Notes under the pieces: model-generated
The model's input: only the letters and a program-made list of their open reading frames with translations
The model's database searches: none
What the model was told of the DNA's origin: nothing
Made by a program: the position numbers and the translations under genes
Assembly: GCF_024500045.1 (NCBI RefSeq)
Contig: NZ_JTEO01000001.1
Span: 101,904 to 165,903, forward strand
Length of the DNA stretch: 64,000 nt
Source of the DNA: Methanolobus chelungpuianus
GTDB lineage: Archaea > Halobacteriota > Methanosarcinia > Methanosarcinales > Methanosarcinaceae
Direction of reading: 5' to 3'
Shown: positions 58,832 through 64,000 of the stretch, in pieces
Layout: each line of letters opens with the position of its first letter
Numbering within the stretch: position 1 is the first letter of the stretch

Positions 58832-60232
58832 ATGCCTGATATTCTCATTAAGGACACAAGGGTTTTCTTCAATAATTATCTTCAGCCAGCAGATGTACTT
58901 ATCCGCAACGGCAAGATCGCAAAGATCGGAAAGCAGATCGACCTCCAGAGACTGGATCAGGTCATCGATGCGGAAGGTTGCCTGACCCTGCCCGCGGGTA
59001 TCGACGTACATGTGCACTTCCGGGAACCCGGACTGACGCAGAAGGAGGACTGGTATACAGGTTCCTGTTCCGCGGCTGCCGGGGGTATTACAACCGTCCT
59101 TGAACATCCAAACACTATCCCTCCCACCATCAACAGAAGGTCCTTTAAGGAGAAGCTCAAGATGGCTAGGCGCAAGTCCATCATCGATTTCGGGATATAC
59201 GGGGGAGTGACAGGGAATGTTGAGAAACTTGCGGAATTGTGGGAGCTTGGAGCCTTTGCATTCGGGGAGATATTCATGGCCCAGTCCACGGGCGAACTGA
59301 ACATTAGTGAACAAACCCTGGATGAGGCATTGTCTGTCATTGCATGTCTTGATGCCATGGCATGCATCCATGCGGAGGATGAGGCCACAAGACTGGAATG
59401 TGAGGCTCACCTGAAAAGCGATTTCTCGCCACAGTCACACTCCCGGGCCAGGCCCAATCTGTGTGAGGCACTTGCTGTTGAGAAGGCTATCAAGCTTGTG
59501 AAGAAGAACCGGACAAGATCTCACTTCTGTCATATAAGTGCTCTGGAGACCGTAGGCCTCCTGCGCAAGGAAAAGTATGTTGCACAGAGCCAGTCTTCTT
59601 CCCTGGGGATCACTTCGGAGGTCACCCCCCATCATCTCTTCCTCTCCACGGGGGACTGGGACCGCCTTGGCACTTTCGGGAAGATGAACCCTCCTCTGAG
59701 GGGCAGGCATGATGTGAAGGCACTGATGAACGCGCTCAACGATGGCACAATTGATATGGTCGCATCCGACCACGCTCCTCATACGGAGGCTGAGAAGGAG
59801 ACTGATATCAAGAAGGCGCCATCAGGTGTTCCGGGTGTCGAGACACTGCTGCCTTTGATGCTGGTAGCTGTTAAGAGGAACCTTCTGCCACTGGAAAGGA
59901 TGATCGATGTAACAAGCAGGAATCCTGCCCGTGTATTTGGCTTTGACCGTCACTCAAAGGGTACTTTTGCCGAAGGATATGATGCGGATCTGGTAATCGT
60001 GGATACGCGAAAGTCAAGCACGATAAAGGGTGATCGTCTGCACAGTAAGGCAGGGTGGACACCTTATGAAGGTATGGAAGGTATATTTCCCGAGTATACT
60101 ATTGCAAGGGGAGAAATTGTCTGGGACGGAGAAATCGTTGCAAGCCGCGGCAGGGGCAGCTTCCTTCCGGGAAGGGGCCTTGTGGCAGTTGATGAAGATG
60201 ATGAAAATGGCGATATCGACGATGACCTGTGA
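58832..60232 (+). CDS. pyrC: Dihydroorotase, with Glu at the usual carboxylysine position
   Basis: 466-residue amidohydrolase that closes carbamoyl-aspartate to dihydroorotate in pyrimidine synthesis. Metal ligands: HVHFREPG near residue 53, His in MACIHAED near 177, His in SHFCHIS near 228, Asp in VASDHAPH near 310. The segment that usually has the bridging carboxylated Lys reads AFGEIFMAQSTGEL, with Glu146 where Lys is expected. Length is a little above the family (about 430) owing to an acidic C-terminal tail (VDEDDENGDIDDDL). ATG 58832 behind GGTG; an upstream ATG at 58808 lies in the TATA-like region. Confidence 0.92.
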   Translation: MPDILIKDTRVFFNNYLQPADVLIRNGKIAKIGKQIDLQRLDQVIDAEGCLTLPAGIDVHVHFREPGLTQKEDWYTGSCSAAAGGITTVLEHPNTIPPTINRRSFKEKLKMARRKSIIDFGIYGGVTGNVEKLAELWELGAFAFGEIFMAQSTGELNISEQTLDEALSVIACLDAMACIHAEDEATRLECEAHLKSDFSPQSHSRARPNLCEALAVEKAIKLVKKNRTRSHFCHISALETVGLLRKEKYVAQSQSSSLGITSEVTPHHLFLSTGDWDRLGTFGKMNPPLRGRHDVKALMNALNDGTIDMVASDHAPHTEAEKETDIKKAPSGVPGVETLLPLMLVAVKRNLLPLERMIDVTSRNPARVFGFDRHSKGTFAEGYDADLVIVDTRKSSTIKGDRLHSKAGWTPYEGMEGIFPEYTIARGEIVWDGEIVASRGRGSFLPGRGLVAVDEDDENGDIDDDL

Positions 60233-60308
60233 ACATAATAATTTAATTATGTAGGTATAACCATAACATTTTAAATATATAATGCGTTATTATGTACATG
60301 GTGGTGTG

Positions 60309-61217
60309 ATGAAAACAAAATTCCCCATTCATACTACATTAAGTGCTGATGCTATCAAAGTCCTTGATAGGTATGAAAAAGAACTTGGCGCAAAAAATGT
60401 GGTGCTTGAAAAAGCACTTCTGAACCTTGATGCTACCCGCTTCAAGGCTAAACTGGATACCCAGAACATCGACAGGATCATCAAGCGTATAAGTACCGGC
60501 ATTCCCGGGCTTGATGATTTCCTTGAGGGTGGCTTCCCTAAAGGATTTGCTGTCATTGTCACAGGTCCTCCCGGTACAGGGAAGACAACTTTCTCGATGC
60601 AGTTCCTGATGGAAGGTGTGAAGAATGGGGAAAGATGCATCTTCTTCTCTTTCGAGGAAAGAGCCCAGCAGCTGGTGCAGCATTTTACCAGGTTTGGCTG
60701 GGATGTCGGGAAGTTCATTGACGATGGCTACCTGGAGATATTCGGTATCTCCATGCTGACCTCAGAAGAAATGATAGAGATAATCGATTCTCATAAGCCT
60801 GACCGGGTTGTCTTTGACTCGCTGAATGTTTTCACCGCACCGGGTGATTTCAGAACTTCCACTTCGTGGAGGGGACTTCACAGACTCCTGAAAAAGAATA
60901 TGGTCACCTCCCTGCTGATCACTGAAAAGACCCACGGCATCGAAAAGAAGCAATTCGACGATTTCGATTTCCTTGGTGACGGTGTCATATTCCTGGACTT
61001 CATCCAGACCAATGATATTGACACCACTCCTATGCCTGTCATGGCCATACAGAAAATGAGGGCTACCCGTGTGGATCATACGCCGCAGCCTTTCAGATTC
61101 ACTAATTCCGGCATAGCAAAATACCGTGCATTGAACCTGCCGCCAACCGTACTGCAGGCAAAGATGGAGAAGCGCAGGGCTGAGAGGACGGGTTCATCCT
61201 CCTCAGGTGAAATATGA
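60309..61217 (+). CDS. KaiC-like ATPase fused to a ribbon-helix-helix-like N-terminus
   Basis: 302 residues from ATG 60309, behind GGTGGTG; an ATG at 60282 falls inside the TATA box. Residues 1-45 (FPIHTTLSADAIKVLDRYEKEL, here split as FPIHTTLSADAI and KVLDRYEKEL, then AKNVVLEKALLNLD) have the beta-helix-helix pattern of an RHH DNA-binding domain. Then one KaiC domain: STGIPGLDDFLEGG, Walker A TGPPGTGKTT near 88-95, FFSFEERAQQLVQ, Walker B DRVVFDSLNVF near 170. The end is short and polar. Third KaiC-like protein in the window. It overlaps the convergent DUF1614 gene by 15 bases. Role unknown. Confidence 0.88.
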   Translation: MKTKFPIHTTLSADAIKVLDRYEKELGAKNVVLEKALLNLDATRFKAKLDTQNIDRIIKRISTGIPGLDDFLEGGFPKGFAVIVTGPPGTGKTTFSMQFLMEGVKNGERCIFFSFEERAQQLVQHFTRFGWDVGKFIDDGYLEIFGISMLTSEEMIEIIDSHKPDRVVFDSLNVFTAPGDFRTSTSWRGLHRLLKKNMVTSLLITEKTHGIEKKQFDDFDFLGDGVIFLDFIQTNDIDTTPMPVMAIQKMRATRVDHTPQPFRFTNSGIAKYRALNLPPTVLQAKMEKRRAERTGSSSSGEI

Positions 61218-61895
61218 AATCAGGCTTGCGATAAGAACTGTTATATAGACAGCCTTAAAACTCCCGGCACCGCCTATGTTCAGGTAGGCACTGCCGTACT
61301 TTTCCTTATTGAATGTCACTGTAAGGGCAATGACGCCAAGCAGTATTCCTGCCATCCCTGCAATGAATGTTATTGATGCTGCTTCCTGGGGCGCGACCAG
61401 CAGTGCAAAGGGGACAGGCAGTATTCCCGTGTATTCCGGAACCACAATCCCGACACCGTTGACGATGCTGGACAGGAGGGTGACTGCGACTATGATTATC
61501 AGCATGATCTCAAGAGCCGTCACATCCGGCTGTGTGAACATCAGGTAGATCATGGCTATCGCAGGGATCAAAAAGCCTCCCAGGTTGAGCGTTATCGTGG
61601 TGTCAAAAACCCGTTCTTTGCCGATGCTGAGCTCTTTTACGAGGGGGACGGCATATATCTCTTCCATCACGGGCGCGAATCTGGAAAGCTGCTCGTTCTT
61701 CACTGAACGCATGGTTGCGACAGGTATCTCTACGAAAGACCCTGCAAGCATCAGAACAAGTATGGCCATCAGCCAGAAGGATGATATGCTTCCGATGGAC
61801 AGGCTTTGGTTGTAACACAGGGCTGCAATGGGCAGCAATATCAGTACAAAGATTGCGTACATCTTTATTTCGGACCTGGTAAGATAGCCTCTCAT
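61203..61895 (-). CDS. DUF1614 family membrane protein
   Basis: 230 residues, about seven hydrophobic helices. Matches the DUF1614 plan: LMLAGSFVEIPVATMRS, NLGGFLIPAIAMIYLM, VNGVGIVVPEYTGILPVPFALLV and the late YLNIGGAGSFKAVYITVLIASLI segment with its conserved GGAG. Function is not known for the family. It ends inside the end of the KaiC-RHH gene. Confidence 0.88.
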   Translation of the reverse strand: MRGYLTRSEIKMYAIFVLILLPIAALCYNQSLSIGSISSFWLMAILVLMLAGSFVEIPVATMRSVKNEQLSRFAPVMEEIYAVPLVKELSIGKERVFDTTITLNLGGFLIPAIAMIYLMFTQPDVTALEIMLIIIVAVTLLSSIVNGVGIVVPEYTGILPVPFALLVAPQEAASITFIAGMAGILLGVIALTVTFNKEKYGSAYLNIGGAGSFKAVYITVLIASLISYFT

Positions 61896-61959
61896 GTGTG
61901 CACCGGTATTATATCATCCTGACTGATTTAAATATTTTTCCTGTAATGTAACTGTCTTA

Positions 61960-62496
61960 TCAGTAATAGTCCATCCTCGACTGGAGGAGCTCTTGCCTCT
62001 TCTTTTCCAGGAAACTGTAAACACTGCCGTGAGATGCCCCGTTGATCAGCATCTCTATGGATGTCCTTGCTATCTGGTTCTGTTCAGGTCCGCCTATAAT
62101 GCTCACGGTCTTGCCGTAAACGGAGATCTTGACTCCGATAAGCCTTTCCGTGATCTCTCTTGTCTTTCCTCCTTTGCCGATTATGCGGCCCTTCAGGCGG
62201 AGAAGGTCTTTCTGGCTGTCGGTGATCTTTGAGAGATCTATCACTTCAAGCATGAGCAGGTCGTCATCGAGCATGCCTATGGTCTTTTCAGGATTGAACC
62301 CTCTTGCAATGGCATTCACTACTTCCGTAGCCCTCATTGCTCCCACTGGCTCCTCTCCCGGGATTATTTCCACCACTCCATTCTCGCTGTCGATGTCAAG
62401 CTCAGCACCGGATTTGCTTTCAATGAGCTGCTTAACACTGCCCTTTGGGCCTATAATGGCACCAATTCTGTCCTTGGGAACTTTAACGTGTGTCAT
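61960..62496 (-). CDS. KH-domain rRNA-processing protein (Dim2/Krr1-like)
   Basis: 178 residues with two KH domains: the first with VPKDRIGAIIGPKGSVKQLIE, the second with LKGRIIGKGGKTREITERLIG; GxxG loops are intact in both. The end is EKKRQELLQSRMDYY. In eukaryotes Dim2/Pno1 and Krr1 guide small-subunit rRNA processing; archaeal members lie next to rio1 and aif1A as here. It follows rio1 after 38 bases on the same strand. Confidence 0.92.
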   Translation of the reverse strand: MTHVKVPKDRIGAIIGPKGSVKQLIESKSGAELDIDSENGVVEIIPGEEPVGAMRATEVVNAIARGFNPEKTIGMLDDDLLMLEVIDLSKITDSQKDLLRLKGRIIGKGGKTREITERLIGVKISVYGKTVSIIGGPEQNQIARTSIEMLINGASHGSVYSFLEKKRQELLQSRMDYY

Positions 62497-62534
62497 AATG
62501 AATCTACCATGTATGTTTATAATGCTCTGTTTTA

Positions 62535-63332
62535 TTATTGACCCTTCTCTTTTATCTCGCGAATGGTCGAATAGAGCTTTTCGGGATCTGCATCGATTCC
62601 GTATTTTTTAAAATAGCGTATTATGTTCTCGATATCCCTTCGCAGGAATTCCTGTGATTTGGGATGCTCAAGAGTGACTGACTGCCCCATGTCTATAAAG
62701 ATGGGTTCCTGCGTGTGCGGGTCAACAAGGATATTGTATTCGCTCAGGTCGCCGTGCACGAGGTTAGCCTTTGTGTAAAGTAGTTCTATGTACTTGCTGA
62801 TCGTATCAAAAAAAGCTCTGGCATTCTCTTTATTAACGCCTGCCTCTTTTAACTGGGGGTATGATCTTTCGCCCTCTCCCATGAATTCCATGACAAGTAC
62901 GTTGCGTTCGGAGATGATTGGGACAGGCACCTTTACTCCTGCCTCTATGGCGCGTTCCAGATTGCGATGCTCTTTCTTTGTCCAGGCAAAGATGATATCG
63001 CGCTTGGAATGTCTTACATTGCGGAACCTGGGGTCTCCCAGTATATATTCCTCCATGGAGTTGAACGTGCTTGAGGATATCCTGTATATCTTGACTGCCA
63101 GGTTCCTGTCCTCTCCCTCCGCGAGGAACACGTTTGCTTCTTTCCCGGTGCTGATGGACCCTCCCAGAGCTTTTATTATGCCTTTGTTGGAGATGGTGTA
63201 CAGGGTCTTGAGAGTTGCGTCGTCAAATACATTCTCGATTACTTTAAGCGCATTGCTGTCTTTGCGCCTTACGCGCATCTCGTCGACCTGTGTGTCGATC
63301 CGCTCAACTTTCCGGGTTACTTCTTTTTTCAT
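62535..63332 (-). CDS. rio1: Serine protein kinase Rio1
   Basis: 265-residue atypical kinase for late small-subunit maturation. RIO1 features: GSISTGKEANVFLAEG (ATP loop), LAVKIYRIS (catalytic Lys), TKKEHRNLERAIEAGVKVP, LVMEFMGEGERSYPQL, catalytic VHGDLSEYNILV and metal-binding FIDMGQSV. The N-terminus is basic and helical. It ends one operon step before the KH gene and starts 5 bases after aif1A. Confidence 0.96.
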   Translation of the reverse strand: MKKEVTRKVERIDTQVDEMRVRRKDSNALKVIENVFDDATLKTLYTISNKGIIKALGGSISTGKEANVFLAEGEDRNLAVKIYRISSSTFNSMEEYILGDPRFRNVRHSKRDIIFAWTKKEHRNLERAIEAGVKVPVPIISERNVLVMEFMGEGERSYPQLKEAGVNKENARAFFDTISKYIELLYTKANLVHGDLSEYNILVDPHTQEPIFIDMGQSVTLEHPKSQEFLRRDIENIIRYFKKYGIDADPEKLYSTIREIKEKGQ

Positions 63333-63337
63333 AAGGG

Positions 63338-63655
63338 TTAGCCTTTAAGGTATCCTTTCCGCTCCAGCCAGTTCACCTGCGGACGTGTATATTTCCAGAT
63401 GACGTCTGCCTTTTCATCCTGGAAGTCCCATGGTACTGCTATAACAATATCTCCTTCGCGTATCCATGTCTTCTTTTTCATGGAGCCGGGTATCCTGCCC
63501 ATTCTCACCACACCGTCCATGCATCTGAGCTTTACTCTGTTTGCCCCAAGCATGTTCTCTACTATCGCAAGCACTTCTTTGTTCTCTTTGCGTGGGGTCC
63601 TGACCCTGGTAATTGTGTTTTCAGGGTTCTCCTCGGTGTCATTTCTTCTCTGCAG
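63338..63655 (-). CDS. eif1A: Translation initiation factor aIF1A, apparent CTG start
   Basis: 105 residues if translated from CTG at 63655; only 78 from the first standard start (GTG 63574). The OB fold is clear: [43 protein letters not shown] and [12 protein letters not shown]. The conserved basic tail [20 protein letters not shown] lies partly before GTG 63574, so the short form would lose it. Upstream of the CTG is AGAGGA six bases away, and the frame is closed by TAA seven codons earlier with no ATG, GTG or TTG in between. First gene of the aif1A-rio1-KH operon. aIF1A supports ribosome scanning and subunit joining. Confidence 0.88.
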   Translation of the reverse strand: MQRRNDTEENPENTITRVRTPRKENKEVLAIVENMLGANRVKLRCMDGVVRMGRIPGSMKKKTWIREGDIVIAVPWDFQDEKADVIWKYTRPQVNWLERKGYLKG

Positions 63656-63675
63656 TGATATTCCTCTCTTAGATT

Positions 63676-63894
63676 AGTTTGATTATTCTCGGATTTGAGT
63701 ACTGCTATAGTATCATTCGTTGTTAAATGTTGCGTACATGCTCCCGTTTTTTTGAGTTATGGCATAGTATGCTTTTCCAATTAATTGGCTACGTTAGATT
63801 TATATCCTTTTTTGTATATCTAGCTCCTCCTGCAAAAGCAGCATAAATAAAGCATCCTGGATGGTGCTTATTTCCGGCTGTATGCAGTGACGGG
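63676..63894. other. Non-coding stretch upstream of aif1A
   Basis: About 220 bases with no supported gene apart from a short TTATATCC-like run near 63798. Nothing else recognised. Confidence 0.4.
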
Positions 63895-64000
63895 ATGGCG
63901 CTCCGTAACATTGATATAGGATTAAAACCAATAGTTAAAATCCTCGTAGAAATGTGGCGAAATAGCGCCGGATTGTCGCGCAAGGCTTTCAATATTCGCC
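63895..64000 (+). CDS. Possible start of a rightward gene cut by the window edge
   Basis: ATG at 63895 opens a frame that runs without a stop to the window end (35 codons: MALRNIDIGLKPIVKILVEM and on). A GTGAC sits just before the ATG. The last bases are rich in CG dinucleotides, unlike the surrounding A/T-rich gap. Product unknown; too short to be sure it is real. Confidence 0.3.
   Translation, partial: MALRNIDIGLKPIVKILVEMWRNSAGLSRKAFNIR

Noticed and set aside
63789..63992. Leftward frame of 67 codons at the window end
   Set aside because: No ribosome site, no family resemblance, and it conflicts with a possible rightward gene start at 63895; support for either is weak.
1..64000. CRISPR array, insertion sequence, prophage or integrated element
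   Set aside because: No regularly spaced repeats, transposase or integrase motifs were seen. The duplicated pilin-like operon has no flanking mobile-element signs.

Overview
The window looks like a chromosomal segment of a methylotrophic methanogen of the Methanosarcinales (a relative of Methanolobus, Methanococcoides or Methanosarcina). I infer this from an S-layer protein of the Methanosarcinales type with a PGF-CTERM tail, archaeal information-processing genes (TBP, B-family polymerase, FtsZ, archaeal ribosomal stalk genes, RNase P component 4, aIF1A, Rio1), a 7S SRP RNA, a tRNA-Met with an archaeal bulge-helix-bulge intron, several KaiC-like ATPases, and TATA-box promoters. No mobile element, prophage or CRISPR array was seen; most of the window is core genome.

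Layout. 1-3.6 kb: the end of a coiled-coil protein gene and a leftward modABC molybdate transporter operon with a ModE-like operator on its promoter. 3.7-4.1 kb: a cyclophilin. 4.2-13.7 kb: the most unusual region, two tandem copies of a six-gene leftward operon. All twelve products are small exported proteins with one N-terminal hydrophobic segment and, in most, a recognisable archaeal type IV prepilin (class III) signal. 13.8-24.6 kb: a rightward block of chromosome-maintenance genes (mre11-rad50, a coiled-coil protein, smc-scpA-scpB). 24.7-28.8 kb: tbp, a glycosyltransferase, thiC and a SAM hydrolase. 28.8-30.5 kb: a cohesin-like membrane-anchored protein and a radical SAM protein. 30.7-33.5 kb: an ECF cobalt/nickel transporter split into two convergent pairs. 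33.6-35.2 kb: a UbiB/ABC1 kinase. 35.4-40.1 kb: the conserved leftward ftsZ-secE-spt5-L11-L1-L10-L12 cluster, ending in a terminator. 40.1-43.5 kb: dtdA, an MBL-fold hydrolase, rnp4, tRNA-Ser and SRP RNA. 43.9-46.5 kb: a small winged-helix protein and two KaiC-like ATPases. 47.3-49.3 kb: an S-layer protein, a lipoprotein and tRNA-Met. 49.3-51.5 kb: an aldo/keto reductase and a PQQ-type sugar dehydrogenase-like protein. 51.7-58.6 kb: DNA polymerase B, then the leftward pstSCAB-phoU operon with a perfect inverted repeat at its promoter. 58.8-64 kb: dihydroorotase, an RHH-KaiC fusion, a DUF1614 membrane protein, and an aif1A-rio1-KH translation/ribosome-maturation operon.

How the genes fit together. 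The mre11-rad50 and smc-scpAB genes put DNA break repair and chromosome condensation side by side. The two transition-metal transporters suit a methanogen that needs Mo (formylmethanofuran dehydrogenase), Co (corrinoids) and Ni (F430). The duplicated pilin-like operons carry no ATPase or membrane platform, so their assembly machinery must be encoded elsewhere. The main unexplained points are the twelve-gene pilin-like locus, an aIF1A gene that seems to need a CTG start, a dihydroorotase whose expected carboxylysine position is Glu, a polymerase with two PCNA-binding motifs, and a ScpB with a long C-terminal extension. Starts were chosen by Shine-Dalgarno and TATA positions; where these moved a start from the longest frame, the entry says so.
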